A stretch of DNA of 64,000 nucleotides from Acidimicrobiaceae bacterium. GTDB taxonomy: Bacteria > Actinomycetota > Acidimicrobiia > Acidimicrobiales > Poriferisodalaceae. This document shows positions 17,894 through 27,249 of the stretch, piece after piece. Within the stretch, counting starts at the first letter, position 1, and the number at the start of each line of letters is the position of its first letter. The translations under genes and the position numbers were made by a program. The notes under the pieces are model-generated. The model made no database searches and was not told where the DNA came from. It saw nothing but the letters and a program-made list of their open reading frames with translations. The stretch spans positions 62,001-126,000 of the forward strand of contig PBMG01000021.1 in NCBI GenBank assembly GCA_002722565.1, in the 5' to 3' direction.

Positions 17894-17926
17894 TAGTGAG
17901 TCGACCGCTGGTAGATGTTCATCTAT

Positions 17927-18460
17927 CTAATAGTGAATCACGGCAGCAACGTGACGTACACCAAGTTGTTCGCGCCCGCTCAAAAAATCCAACTCAATGA
18001 GAACTGTCGCGCCGACTACTTCGGCTCCTGTTGTTGCCACTAGACGCTCTGCGGCCGACAACGTTCCTCCAGTGGCTAGCACATCATCTACGAGCAAAAC
18101 CTGGTCACCTGGACCTACAGCATCAGCCTGAATCTCTAGGGTGTCGGTCCCGTACTCCAGGTCGTAGGTTTCCGAAACTATCTTTCCTGGCAATTTGCCC
18201 TGCTTGCGTATTGGTGAAAATCCACGATCTAGCTGCTGGGCAATTGTCGGACCCAACAAAAATCCTCTGGATTCGATTCCCATTACATGGGTAATCGGCG
18301 AAGTGGCGAACTCAGAGGTCATTGCAGTTATCGCTGCTTTTAGGGCTGCGGGTTGTCGCAGCAAAGGGTTTATGTCTCGGAAGATTATTCCTGTGCTTGG
18401 AAAGTCCGGCACATCATGTACGAGATTCTTTAGCGATTCAGAGTCGAACTGTTTTTCCAT
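17927..18460 (-). CDS. apt: adenine phosphoribosyltransferase
   Basis: Apt salvages adenine to AMP using PRPP. The 177 residues show the N-terminal DFPSTGIIFRDINPLL, the substrate segment GIESRGFLLG, KLPGKIVSETYDLEYG, and the PRPP loop VLLVDDVLATGGTL. All are canonical for Apt rather than for other phosphoribosyltransferases such as the PyrR in this window. It lies between secF and rel in an actinobacterial order; gaps are 21 and 33 bases. Confidence 0.95.
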   Translation of the reverse strand: MEKQFDSESLKNLVHDVPDFPSTGIIFRDINPLLRQPAALKAAITAMTSEFATSPITHVMGIESRGFLLGPTIAQQLDRGFSPIRKQGKLPGKIVSETYDLEYGTDTLEIQADAVGPGDQVLLVDDVLATGGTLSAAERLVATTGAEVVGATVLIELDFLSGREQLGVRHVAAVIHY

Positions 18461-18481
18461 TTGTTGAGTGTCCCGGCTTGT

Positions 18482-19537
18482 TCAACGCTTTCGCCCTTTC
18501 TTGCGAGGTCTGGGCGGAGAACTTCTGTCGTAGCGGTCCGCCGCTAACGCGGTAGCGGCGTTCTCTATGGAGTTTGATTCGCTCAGCACTTCTGCACTTC
18601 GGTCTTGCTCGGCCCAATGAGGTTCTCGACGTTTGAGTGAAGAAACAAGAGGCATCGCAACAAACACTGAGCTGTATGAGCCCACTAAAAGGCCGATAAG
18701 CAGAGCAATACCAAACTCTTGCAAGGTGGTAGCTCCCATAATCAGCGAGCCGACGACGAGAAGTGACATAACTGGCAACACGGAGGTGATCGTGGTGTTT
18801 ACTGACCGCATAATGACCTGGTTTAGCGAAACATTGGCAAGGTCTGAATAAGTCATCCGTGTTTTGAGCGAAAGTGATCTTTCGTTGTCTTTCACTCGGT
18901 CAAAGACAACAATCGTGTCGTAGAGCGAATAGCCCATGATTGTTAGGAATGCTACGACGGTTGCTGGACTGATCTCGAATTGGAAGAGCGCGTAAATGCC
19001 AACGGTGAGAGCGATGTCGTGGGCTACAGCGACAAGAGCTCCCAGCGCCATTTTCCATTCAAATCTGAGGGTCAGATACAAAGCGATGAGGATAAAGAAC
19101 ACCACGAGAGCTCGTCTCGCCTTACCTGCCACTTCGTCTCCGAACGATGGGCTGACGGTCCGGGCACTAACTGCTTCCGAATCGACTTGCGCGGCCGCCG
19201 CCAGCTCTGACCCAACCGACTCTGCTGTTTCTCCGCTTGGCAACTCACCTCGAACACGAAAGATGTCATCCCCACCGGTGATTCTTTGGACTCGGGCGTC
19301 CGTCATGCCGATATCGGCTGCGGATTCTCGTATGTCATCAGTTGTTATATCTTCAGATGCAGGGGCCTCCCATACTCCGCCCCCTTCGAACTCGATACCT
19401 AGATTGAGTCCCTGAACAAATAGGGCGACAACGCAGATTAGGACGGCGATAATCGATCCGGTAAGTACTCGTTTTGAGACTCCTAGGAAGTCCCAGTTGG
19501 TGTCGCCGCGATATAGGCGTCTAATAGAAAAACTCAT
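18482..19537 (-). CDS. secF: protein translocase subunit SecF
   Basis: SecF pairs with SecD to complete Sec-dependent export, using the proton gradient, in the cytoplasmic membrane. It has a first membrane helix at about 24-46, the GIEFEGGGVWE region, a periplasmic domain, and a C-terminal five-helix bundle with the conserved GYSLYDTIVVFDRVKDNE. The last 70 residues are a charged, basic cytoplasmic tail ending RPRKKGRKR, as in several actinobacteria. The start overlaps the secD stop (ATGA). Confidence 0.95.
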   Translation of the reverse strand: MSFSIRRLYRGDTNWDFLGVSKRVLTGSIIAVLICVVALFVQGLNLGIEFEGGGVWEAPASEDITTDDIRESAADIGMTDARVQRITGGDDIFRVRGELPSGETAESVGSELAAAAQVDSEAVSARTVSPSFGDEVAGKARRALVVFFILIALYLTLRFEWKMALGALVAVAHDIALTVGIYALFQFEISPATVVAFLTIMGYSLYDTIVVFDRVKDNERSLSLKTRMTYSDLANVSLNQVIMRSVNTTITSVLPVMSLLVVGSLIMGATTLQEFGIALLIGLLVGSYSSVFVAMPLVSSLKRREPHWAEQDRSAEVLSESNSIENAATALAADRYDRSSPPRPRKKGRKR

Positions 19538-20949
19538 ATCGATGCTTCCCCGGTGGTCACGGTTAGCCCAAGTCTCTTTGGCTTTTCTTTTACGAGTCGT
19601 CTGGCCACTAGAACCACTAGAGGTCGCATGAAGAAGAATGAGACTGCTAGGTCGATCAGGGTCGTAATCCCTAAGTAAAGAGCAAAGCCCCTAACTGTTC
19701 CGGTCGTCAATTGATACAGGACACCTGCCCCAATAAGCGACGCTAGGTCGGCCCAGATAATGGTAGAGAAGGCTGCGCGAAAGCTTCCATCGGCTGCCGA
19801 CTTGACGGCGCGGCCTCGTCGAACTTCTTCTTTGATTCTTTCGTAGTAAACGATGTTGGAGTCGACCTGGACACCGATCGAAACGATGATGCCTGTAGCT
19901 CCAGCGAGCGTTAGAGCTAGCCCTTGACTCTCTCCCAGCCAAGCAATAATGGACCATAAGGTTGCTCCGCTAACGGCCAAGCTACATACAGCCACTAAAC
20001 CAAGTAACCGGTAATAGAGCAGCATGTACAGGGCCACTAGGCCTAAGCCGACTAGGCCAGCGATGACTCCGGCGCGCAGCGTGCCTTCCCCTAGAGTCGC
20101 TGAGACAGTACGCACGTCATCTCTTTCGAATTCGACAGGTAGAGCACCGAACCGAAGCACTAGCGCGAGGTTCTTTGCCTCTTCTTCATCGAAAGAGCCC
20201 GATATGACTGCCTGACCATCGAATTCCATAGCGTTAATTGTTGGTGCCGACTCAACAACGCCATCCAAGACAATTGCTACTTGCTTTTGGTAATTAGCAA
20301 CCGCCATCTGGTCAAACAGGAGCGCCCCTTCGTCATTAAACGAGACGTTGACGATCCATTGTCCTTGAAAAGTGGCTGCCGCTTCATCGATGACTTCACC
20401 AGTAAGCGCGGCCGCGGACAACACAAACCCTGTTTGCCCTTCAGATCCCAACAGCACAACTGATGCTGATGCTTCATCTTGGTCGGGTGGTGTTAAGACG
20501 TCGGAGAGAGTGGGTAGGGGCTCCGATTCGCTCGAGTCACTTTCTTGAGCGTCGCCCTGCACTAGTTGTTGCACAGCTGCAAGTTGGTTGGGGTCGCTTG
20601 AGTCAAAGATACTGACTACGGGCCTAAACGTCAGTTCGGCCGTTTGGCCAATCAGGTCTACTGCCCTTTGCTTATCTTTGACACCTGGCAACTGAATGAT
20701 TACTTGGTTCCCTTGGCGAGTGATATCGGGTTCCGCCACGCCTATCGCGTCTACTCGGTTTCGAATAATTTCAATTGCGCGTTCAAATTGTTCATCTGAC
20801 ACTTCGTCGGCGGGACGCAGAACCACTTCGACGCCGCCTTGAAGTTGCACGCCAAGAACGGGTGACCAGCCAGCTGACAGAACGCCCGCTAAAGATGCTC
20901 CCGCTACAAGCAGAACCATGATGAGAGAGACGATATGAGAACGGCGCAC
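19534..20949 (-). CDS. secD: protein translocase subunit SecD
   Basis: SecD acts with SecF in late steps of Sec export. It has an N-terminal membrane helix (about 7-27), a large periplasmic P1 domain (GVQLQGGVEVVL, IIRNRVDAIGVAEPDITRQG, and the conserved VNVSFNDEG), and five C-terminal helices including SIGVQVDSNIVYYERIKEE, which holds the conserved Asp, and AAFSTIIWADLASLIGA. The GTG start lies 32 bases after yajC. At 471 residues it is compact compared with enterobacterial SecD (about 615). Confidence 0.95.
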   Translation of the reverse strand: MRRSHIVSLIMVLLVAGASLAGVLSAGWSPVLGVQLQGGVEVVLRPADEVSDEQFERAIEIIRNRVDAIGVAEPDITRQGNQVIIQLPGVKDKQRAVDLIGQTAELTFRPVVSIFDSSDPNQLAAVQQLVQGDAQESDSSESEPLPTLSDVLTPPDQDEASASVVLLGSEGQTGFVLSAAALTGEVIDEAAATFQGQWIVNVSFNDEGALLFDQMAVANYQKQVAIVLDGVVESAPTINAMEFDGQAVISGSFDEEEAKNLALVLRFGALPVEFERDDVRTVSATLGEGTLRAGVIAGLVGLGLVALYMLLYYRLLGLVAVCSLAVSGATLWSIIAWLGESQGLALTLAGATGIIVSIGVQVDSNIVYYERIKEEVRRGRAVKSAADGSFRAAFSTIIWADLASLIGAGVLYQLTTGTVRGFALYLGITTLIDLAVSFFFMRPLVVLVARRLVKEKPKRLGLTVTTGEASI

Positions 20950-20981
20950 TTATCTAATCCAATTCAAACAACTATTGAGGT

Positions 20982-21278
20982 TCAGTCTTCGCTGTCAGCG
21001 TCGTCGGAGCCATCATCTGCTTCTTCTGCTTTAGTAATGATTTCTCCGATTGAACGTCGCTGCACTCTTAGCTCTACATCAGTGTCAACTTCCAACGCAA
21101 CGACGTTCTCATCTTCTTCTGCCACGATGGTTCCGATAACCCCGCCAACGGTAGCTACTTCATCCCCTATGCCCGCAGCTCGGACCATCGCCTCGCGTTC
21201 TTTCATTCGTTTCTGCTGAGGTCGCAGGATCAAGAAATACATGCCAGCAAAAACAATGATTGGCAGTAGCAGTGCCAT
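20982..21278 (-). CDS. yajC: preprotein translocase accessory subunit YajC
   Basis: YajC is a small single-span protein associated with SecDF. The 98 residues open with a hydrophobic helix (LLLPIIVFAGMYFLILRP), followed by QQKRMKEREAMV and the soluble VGDEVATVGGVIGTI-like segment (here GIGDEVATVGGVIGTIVAEED), all typical. The C-terminal tail is strongly acidic. It is followed by secD and secF in transcription order. The 105-base gap upstream, after tgt, may hold a promoter, but no convincing boxes were found. Confidence 0.93.
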   Translation of the reverse strand: MALLLPIIVFAGMYFLILRPQQKRMKEREAMVRAAGIGDEVATVGGVIGTIVAEEDENVVALEVDTDVELRVQRRSIGEIITKAEEADDGSDDADSED

Positions 21279-21383
21279 GGTGAACGACTCCGGACTCGAA
21301 AATTAGAACAACGAAGTGTCAGCGTACTGTGCTCATACCCTGTCTCCATGAATCTTCGACTCTTCAGTGCAAACTTTGGCCTT

Positions 21384-22478
21384 CTATCTCCATGTCTCGA
21401 GTATCTCTAAGCGGAACGACTCATAGGTCCCATCTTCTATCGCTCGTCGGGCCTGTTTCACAAGGTCCATAAGGAACCACAGGTTGTGCAGGGTGGCTAT
21501 TCGAGCAACCGTGGGTTCCTTAACTTGAGTTAGGTGCCGTAAGTAGGCTCGACTAAAGCTGTTGGACATAGGGTTCAAGGGGTCTAGTGGCTGGTCGTCA
21601 CGAGCATGTTTTGCGTTACGCAAATTGAGCTTTCCACTCGAGGTTAAGACTGTTCCGTGTCGGGCAAGCCTGGTTGGCAATACACAGTCGAACATGTCGA
21701 CTCCTAATCCAATGGCATCGACTATGCGTGCCGGGTCGCCGACACCCATGAGGTAGCGGGGTCGATCTTCTGGCAGTTCAACGGTCGTTGCGCTCAGGGC
21801 CGGCATCATTTGGTCATGAGTTTCGCCTACTGAAAGCCCTCCGATCCCATATCCAGGCAGATCAAGGGCTGCTAAGTGTTTGGCGCTTTGGGTTCGTAGC
21901 GTCGGGTCGATACCTCCTTGGATGATCCCAAAGAGCGATTGGTCAGTTTTATTGTGTGCAGCCTTTGCTCTTGCGGCCCATTCGTGGGTTCGCTCCATCG
22001 CTTTGATAACCACGTCTCGCGACGAAGGTAGAGCCGGGCAAACGTCGAGAGCCATTTGTATATCTGCGCCTATTTGCTGCTGCGTGAATACTGCGTCTTC
22101 TGGTGTGAAACGAAGCTTAGAACCATCGTAAATTGAGGTAAACGTGACGCCATCATCATCGATCTTCACATTTTCGTTCAACGACATGACCTGGAAACCT
22201 CCAGAATCAGTGAGCATGTGACCGTCCCAGGACACAAAGGAATGGAGCCCTCCTAATTCTTCGATGATTGGGGCTCCTGGCCTAAGCATCAAGTGATAGG
22301 TGTTCCCAAGTACAACTTCAATTTCAAGCTGTTCGTAATCGCGTTGATCTAAATGAATCACTGCCCCCCGTGTACCAACCGGCATGAAGACCGGGGTCTC
22401 GATTGAACCCCTCGAAGTGTAGATTCGACCTCGACGAGCCTGGTTATCTGACGCTAGAAGTTCAAAGGAGAGAGACAC
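21384..22478 (-). CDS. tgt: queuine/preQ1 tRNA-ribosyltransferase with a degenerate zinc site
   Basis: TGT exchanges guanine 34 of GUN-anticodon tRNAs for preQ1. The TIM-barrel core is conserved: TDSGGFQVMSL (Asp91), GIIQGG, GIGGLSVGE, YLMGVGDP and DMFDCVLPTR with the expected nucleophile Asp264. However, the C-terminal zinc motif, normally CxCxxC shortly before SRAYLRHL, reads LNPMSNS at 301-307: no cysteine remains and the segment is about two residues shorter. The fourth ligand, His331 in LHNLWFLMDL, is kept. The reading was confirmed at codon level. queA lies directly upstream, so queuosine synthesis is still the expected role. Confidence 0.92.
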   Translation of the reverse strand: MSLSFELLASDNQARRGRIYTSRGSIETPVFMPVGTRGAVIHLDQRDYEQLEIEVVLGNTYHLMLRPGAPIIEELGGLHSFVSWDGHMLTDSGGFQVMSLNENVKIDDDGVTFTSIYDGSKLRFTPEDAVFTQQQIGADIQMALDVCPALPSSRDVVIKAMERTHEWAARAKAAHNKTDQSLFGIIQGGIDPTLRTQSAKHLAALDLPGYGIGGLSVGETHDQMMPALSATTVELPEDRPRYLMGVGDPARIVDAIGLGVDMFDCVLPTRLARHGTVLTSSGKLNLRNAKHARDDQPLDPLNPMSNSFSRAYLRHLTQVKEPTVARIATLHNLWFLMDLVKQARRAIEDGTYESFRLEILETWR

Positions 22479-22505
22479 AGTTGGTACAGCATGGCAGAGG
22501 AGCGT

Positions 22506-23525
22506 TCAACTCTGGGTCTTGTGCAGAAACATTGCATCACCGAAGGAAAGAAATCTGTAATCGTTTTCTACGGCTTCCCTGTACAAGTCTTTCCAACGTT
22601 GCCCGATAAACGCCTCGATCATCATTAGGAGAGTTGACCGTGGCATATGGAAGTTCGTCATCAAAGCATCAACAATTTCAAATGTGGATCCGCGCCGCAG
22701 AAAGAGGTCTGTCCGTCCTGATAGTGCTCCGCGTGCCGCGGATTCGAGGGCCCGAACCGTAGTTGTGCCAATAGCTACGACTCTCTGGGCTGATTGGCAA
22801 ACCTCCCAGGTGCTTTCGTCGACCTTATAGCTTTCGCTATGCATCACATGATCGGCAGGATCGTCAACGGTCACAGGTCGAAAAGTGTCGATGCCGACGA
22901 CTAAATCTATTTTTTCGATTCGGGCTCCCTTTCCTCTGATTTCTTGAAGTAGTCCTTCAGTAAGATGGAGACCAGCGGTAGGTGCTGCCACTGAGCCCGG
23001 CGTCCGCGCGTACACAGTCTGATATCGACCCGGAGAGTGCCCTTTGGACGTTATATATGGCGGGAGTGGCGTTTCGCCGGCTTTGGAGAGTCTTTGAGCG
23101 TCGCCTGGGTTCGAAATTATTTCGCCGCCGTGAACGACTACTACTTTTCTTTGACCGTCTTCAGTAATTTCCTCACCCACTATTACTTGAAGGTCAGCAT
23201 CTCTTTCGCTTCGTAATTCCATTCCACTTTTTACGCGACGTCCTGGTTTTACAAGTGCGGACCAGCCCTCTTCTTTAGGTTCCAACAACAGAACTTCTAC
23301 GCCACCACCGGTTGCCTTCCGTAGTTGCAACCGTGCAGGGATGACACTCGTTTCGTTCACCACAACTACATCGCCTTCGGCTATCAACGCTGGCAAGTTG
23401 GCTACCGCCATATGCTCAAAGGGCTGCCCATTCCCATAGTCGACGAGTAGCTTGGCGCTGTCTCGTGGTTCAGCAGGCTTTTGAGCTATAGCTCCCTCGG
23501 GTAGTTCGTAGTCGAATTCCTTCAT
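22506..23525 (-). CDS. queA: S-adenosylmethionine:tRNA ribosyltransferase-isomerase
   Basis: QueA transfers the ribosyl group of SAM to 7-aminomethyl-7-deazaguanine in tRNA, making epoxyqueuosine. Recognisable segments are FDYELPEGAIAQKPAEPRD, the VVVNETSVIPARL strand, PLPPYI, YARTPGSVAAPTAGLHLTE, and TNFHMPRSTLLMMIEAF. The 339-residue length is normal. It is followed 27 bases later by tgt, the next gene of the same pathway. No queG or queH is in the window. Confidence 0.95.
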   Translation of the reverse strand: MKEFDYELPEGAIAQKPAEPRDSAKLLVDYGNGQPFEHMAVANLPALIAEGDVVVVNETSVIPARLQLRKATGGGVEVLLLEPKEEGWSALVKPGRRVKSGMELRSERDADLQVIVGEEITEDGQRKVVVVHGGEIISNPGDAQRLSKAGETPLPPYITSKGHSPGRYQTVYARTPGSVAAPTAGLHLTEGLLQEIRGKGARIEKIDLVVGIDTFRPVTVDDPADHVMHSESYKVDESTWEVCQSAQRVVAIGTTTVRALESAARGALSGRTDLFLRRGSTFEIVDALMTNFHMPRSTLLMMIEAFIGQRWKDLYREAVENDYRFLSFGDAMFLHKTQS

Positions 23526-23559
23526 GTCCTGGGGAGACTGTTGTGCACTCAGATCGTCG

Positions 23560-24189
23560 CTAATTTAAGTTCTCCAAGTTTGCTAGTTCCAACAGAGTCT
23601 CTCTAGTCCAAGCAGAATTTACTCCTTGTGCTCTCATCAATCGATCTAAGTGTTGTTCTAGTTGAGTGGGGGCTGCTTCCAAGAATCCGTTCAGAATGAC
23701 CGACAAATAGCTTTCCCCGGGCGCATTGGTTTTTACCGATTTAGGACTGGTGAAGGTCATTACCGGTTGCCCGAGATATTCACCTAGATACACAATTCTC
23801 GAGTACCAGGTGTCTCCGAAAATAAGCTGCCCCGCATCTTTCACTTCTGCGATGTCAACCTCTATTTCGCCTGGGTCTAGTCCGTTCTCCTGTGCCGCTA
23901 CGTCCATAAATTGTTGAGCTGTAACGTCCCAGCAGCGGATACACGCTGCTTCGTTAACCTCGGGATCGAGAAAAGCGACACCTCCACCCCACCGTTCTGA
24001 TGTGTAGCCAAAAGAAAGACGCCACGGACCATGTAGTAAGGGAGATTTTGGGCCGGGGCCTTGTCTGTCGCGGGCTCCAACATGCTCCGGATGGTTGGGG
24101 GCGTAACTCCCACCTTCTATGTATCGAAGAAAGCGTTCTTTTAGGATGTTCGAGCCGTATGCGCCATACCAAATTCGGTCGTACTTCAT
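23560..24189 (-). CDS. gamma-glutamylcyclotransferase-fold protein of unknown substrate
   Basis: The 209-residue protein begins with WYGAYGSNILKERFLRYIEG. The YGSN motif near the N-terminus is the signature loop of the gamma-glutamylcyclotransferase (AIG2-like) fold, and GVAFLDPEVNEAACIRCWDVT suits the family's beta strands. A cyclotransferase activity is possible, but whether the catalytic Glu is present cannot be decided by eye. It sits between ruvB and queA, where no such gene is usually found, and is probably cotranscribed with them. Related actinobacterial proteins are sometimes mislabelled histone deacetylase. Confidence 0.7.
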   Translation of the reverse strand: MKYDRIWYGAYGSNILKERFLRYIEGGSYAPNHPEHVGARDRQGPGPKSPLLHGPWRLSFGYTSERWGGGVAFLDPEVNEAACIRCWDVTAQQFMDVAAQENGLDPGEIEVDIAEVKDAGQLIFGDTWYSRIVYLGEYLGQPVMTFTSPKSVKTNAPGESYLSVILNGFLEAAPTQLEQHLDRLMRAQGVNSAWTRETLLELANLENLN

Positions 24190-24199
24190 CTACGACGTC

Positions 24200-25285
24200 T
24201 TACTTGTCATCGAAAAGCGATGGGTCTTCATTGAATTGTTTGGGCGGTGATATCTCAAGATGTTCAAAAGCTGCTGCTGTGACGACGCGTCCACGGGGAG
24301 TGCGTTGAAGTAATCCCTGCTGAATTAAGAAAGGTTCGTACACATCTTCCAACGTCTCCGGTTGCTCCCCAACGCTTATAGACAAAGTCGATAAACCTAC
24401 AGGTCCTCCGACATGAGTGACCGCTATGGATTCCAGGATCGATCGATCAACCTTGTCTAAACCGAGTTCGTCTACCCCAAAGAGTGCCAAACCATCGCGA
24501 GCAACCGCAACGTTGATAACTCCATCTGCTCGAACTTCAGCGAAGTCTCGAACTCTGCGAAGTAATCGGTTTGCTATGCGCGGTGTTCCTCGGCTCCTAC
24601 TGGCAATTTCGGATGCACCCTCTGGGTCGACCGCAACTGAGAGGATCCCAGCTGCACGCTCGACTATCGATTGCAATTCACCCGGGTCGTAATAATCAAG
24701 TCTTTCGACAAGCCCAAACCGATCGCGAAGTGGGCCCGCGATAAGTCCGGTGCGAGTAGTGGCTCCCACCAGAGTAAATGGTGGTAGATCGAAGCGGATC
24801 GATCGAGCGGCAGGACCTTTCCCTAAAATAACGTCTAACTGAAAGTCTTCCATTGCTGGATAGAGCACTTCTTCGACTTGCTTTGGTAGGCGATGGATTT
24901 CATCAATAAATAGGACATCGCGATCTGAGAGGTTGGTGAGAATTGCTGCTAAATCCCCTGCTCGTTCAATGGCGGGACCCGACGTGACATGCATGGTCAC
25001 CCCAAGCTCTGCTGCAACGATCCCGGCCAGGGTAGTTTTCCCTAAACCCGGTGGGCCCGCGAATAACAAGTGGTCAGGTGTTTGCTCTCGCGCACGAGCT
25101 GCATCGAGCAAGACTCCCAGATGTTCCTTGAGTTCTGTTTGGCCAACAAATTCATCCAAGCGGCGTGGACGTAACCCTGCTTCGTCATTGTCGTCACTGG
25201 CTACGTCAGCGCTCAATATCTCATCGCGGTCTTTGTTCTCACCCCTACGGAAACCTTCTTCTCGACCCCACTCGTTTTCGCTCAT
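24200..25285 (-). CDS. ruvB: Holliday junction branch migration ATPase RuvB
   Basis: RuvB is the AAA+ motor that drives branch migration with RuvA. The 361 residues show an acidic N-terminal extension, [12 protein letters not shown], Walker [14 protein letters not shown], Walker [30 protein letters not shown], the arginine-finger region, and the C-terminal winged helix with [15 protein letters not shown]. All motifs are canonical. The start overlaps the ruvA stop by one base, and it completes a ruvC-ruvA-ruvB operon. Confidence 0.97.
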   Translation of the reverse strand: MSENEWGREEGFRRGENKDRDEILSADVASDDNDEAGLRPRRLDEFVGQTELKEHLGVLLDAARAREQTPDHLLFAGPPGLGKTTLAGIVAAELGVTMHVTSGPAIERAGDLAAILTNLSDRDVLFIDEIHRLPKQVEEVLYPAMEDFQLDVILGKGPAARSIRFDLPPFTLVGATTRTGLIAGPLRDRFGLVERLDYYDPGELQSIVERAAGILSVAVDPEGASEIASRSRGTPRIANRLLRRVRDFAEVRADGVINVAVARDGLALFGVDELGLDKVDRSILESIAVTHVGGPVGLSTLSISVGEQPETLEDVYEPFLIQQGLLQRTPRGRVVTAAAFEHLEISPPKQFNEDPSLFDDK

Positions 25286-25878
25286 CAGCGGCTCATCCGG
25301 CGGAGGGCCTCACGCAGCATCGTTGAGGTGTCTTCTCCCTCAAGGCCTTCTACTGCGCGACGTATTTCGTCGGGTCCAAAGCCCATTTGATTGAGAGCTT
25401 CGCGAACATCAGTTAGCGCTGTCGGTGCTGCTCCCTCTGAATTAGAGACCAAACCGCTGCCTTCGTCTCCAGCTAGTTCCAGTCGGTTCTTTAGTTCCAG
25501 CACCATTCTTTGAGCCGTTTTTTTGCCAACGCCAGGAACAAGGCAAAGCGCATCCACATCATCGGTTGCTACCGCATGGCGCAGTTCATCGGGTGGCAAC
25601 GTGGCTAAGACCGCCATACCTAATGCAGGACCTACGCCGTGAGCCCCAATAACGGATTCAAAACATTTACGTTCCGCAAGCGTCGCGAAACCATACAGTT
25701 GCTGGCTGTCTTCACGGATTTGATGATGAATATGCACGAATGTTTCGCTTCCGACCTCAGAAAGGTCAGCGAGAGTTCGAGGATTCACAAAAACTCGGTA
25801 CCCGACACCGCTAACTTCGACGACGATCTCGCCATCAGGTTCTTTATCGATGAGCGTGCCTCGAAGTGAACCGATCAT
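25285..25878 (-). CDS. ruvA: Holliday junction DNA helicase subunit RuvA
   Basis: RuvA binds the four-way junction as a tetramer and loads RuvB. The 197 residues have the N-terminal OB fold ([20 protein letters not shown]), the tandem helix-hairpin-helix region ([17 protein letters not shown] and [21 protein letters not shown]), and a C-terminal domain III ([10 protein letters not shown]-like segment) that contacts RuvB. It overlaps ruvC by four bases and ruvB by one base. Confidence 0.96.
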   Translation of the reverse strand: MIGSLRGTLIDKEPDGEIVVEVSGVGYRVFVNPRTLADLSEVGSETFVHIHHQIREDSQQLYGFATLAERKCFESVIGAHGVGPALGMAVLATLPPDELRHAVATDDVDALCLVPGVGKKTAQRMVLELKNRLELAGDEGSGLVSNSEGAAPTALTDVREALNQMGFGPDEIRRAVEGLEGEDTSTMLREALRRMSR

Positions 25879-26399
25879 GAAAGTTTCGAAGTCTTAGCTA
25901 GGTGTCGACTTGACGCGTGAGCCAGATGACATAGAGCTACAGCTGCTGCATCGGCCGCGTCGGGTGGTGATGGTACTTCTGGGAGTCTCAACAAGGATTG
26001 AACCATGCGTTGCATCTGCTCTTTGTTAGCACTTCCCCAGCCAGCAACAGCTTCCTTGACTTGATTGGGGGTGTAGTCAACGACTTCAGCGCCGGAGGAG
26101 TGACCAATAGCCATCGCGAGTCCGCTTACCTGAGCGACTCCCATAGCTGTTTTGGCATTTACCTGAAAAAATACTCGTTCTATTGCAACCACGTCTGGTG
26201 TGTGTTCCTCAATGAGCTTCACGAATTCTTGTTGGATCCACGCAAGCCGTTCAGCTGTAGGAGCCTTAGCAGGCGTTCTTATAACGCCGATCGCAACAGC
26301 CTCAGCCTTGTGGCCCGACTGTTCGACAACGCCATATCCGCATCTCGACAGGCCGGGGTCAATACCCAAAACGAACACAGGTTCGATTGTACATGACAT
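25875..26399 (-). CDS. ruvC: crossover junction endodeoxyribonuclease RuvC
   Basis: RuvC resolves Holliday junctions by symmetric nicking. The RNase H-like fold shows the first catalytic Asp in VLGIDPGLSRCGYGVVE, the Glu in AIERVFFQVNAKTAMGVAQ, and the final acidic pair in PPDAADAAAVALCHL. The 174-residue length fits. A GTG seven codons in, nearer the conserved start, is a possible alternative initiation site. The gene lies 15 bases after yebC and leads the ruvCAB operon. Confidence 0.96.
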   Translation of the reverse strand: MSCTIEPVFVLGIDPGLSRCGYGVVEQSGHKAEAVAIGVIRTPAKAPTAERLAWIQQEFVKLIEEHTPDVVAIERVFFQVNAKTAMGVAQVSGLAMAIGHSSGAEVVDYTPNQVKEAVAGWGSANKEQMQRMVQSLLRLPEVPSPPDAADAAAVALCHLAHASSRHLAKTSKLS

Positions 26400-26414
26400 G
26401 GTCGATCATGCCGA

Positions 26415-27167
26415 TCAGCCTTGGGCTAGTTCTGCCAGTACCTCATCGGGAACATCAAAGTTGGCGTAAACGCCCTGCACATCATCATGATCGTCGAGTG
26501 CGTCCATTACTGCCAAGACTTGAGCTGCATCACCGCTAGATGAGAGTTCGACAACGTTTTGTGGCAAGTACGTCAAATCCGTTGACGAAACTTCGATACC
26601 GGATCCTTCTAACGCTTCGCGAACCGAGATGGTATCTGAGGGGTCTGTAGTCACTCTCCATACTTCGCCTTCTGCTACAACATCCTCAGCTCCCGCTTCG
26701 AGCGCCGCCATCATTACTTGGTCTTCGTCAGCTGTTGCCGGAACCAATACGACTCCTTTTCGATCGAATTGCCATGCGACCGCTCCTGGTTCGGCCAACG
26801 ACCCACCAGCTCGCGTAAACACGCTTCGGATTTCGGCTCCGGTTCTATTTCTGTTATCGGTGAGCACATCGACAAACATGGCGACCCCGTGAGGTGCATA
26901 CCCTTCATATGCAACTTGTTCGTAGTTGACACCTTCTAGCTCACCGGTTCCTCGTTTTATAGCTCGTTCAATAGTGTCAAGCGGAACCGAGTTATCGCGT
27001 GCCTTCTGATACATAGTGCGCAAATTCGCGTTTGACTCTAAGTCACCGCCGCCTTCACGCGCCGCGACTTCCACCTGGCGGATTAGCTTGGCGAAAAGCT
27101 TTCCGCGGGCTTTGTCTGCCGCACCTTTTTTGTGTTTGATGGTCGCCCATTTGGAATGCCCGGACAC
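26415..27167 (-). CDS. yebC: YebC/PmpR family DNA-binding transcriptional or translation factor
   Basis: The 250-residue YebC family protein is recognised by MSGHSKWATIKHKKGAADKARGK at its start, then NLRTMYQKARDNSVPLDTIERAIKRGTGE and YEGYAPHGVAMFVDVLTDNRNRT. Members have been described as transcription regulators, and some as factors easing ribosome stalling at prolines. A CGGAGG ribosome site lies just upstream. Position next to ruvC and pdxT is widely conserved in actinobacteria. No deviation from the family was seen. Confidence 0.94.
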   Translation of the reverse strand: MSGHSKWATIKHKKGAADKARGKLFAKLIRQVEVAAREGGGDLESNANLRTMYQKARDNSVPLDTIERAIKRGTGELEGVNYEQVAYEGYAPHGVAMFVDVLTDNRNRTGAEIRSVFTRAGGSLAEPGAVAWQFDRKGVVLVPATADEDQVMMAALEAGAEDVVAEGEVWRVTTDPSDTISVREALEGSGIEVSSTDLTYLPQNVVELSSSGDAAQVLAVMDALDDHDDVQGVYANFDVPDEVLAELAQG

Positions 27168-27249
27168 TTCGATACCTCCGAATCACATTCTGCCACTGTT
27201 AACGACTGAATTGAACGTCGCTGGACACTCGGCCAAAACCGGTTGCTGG

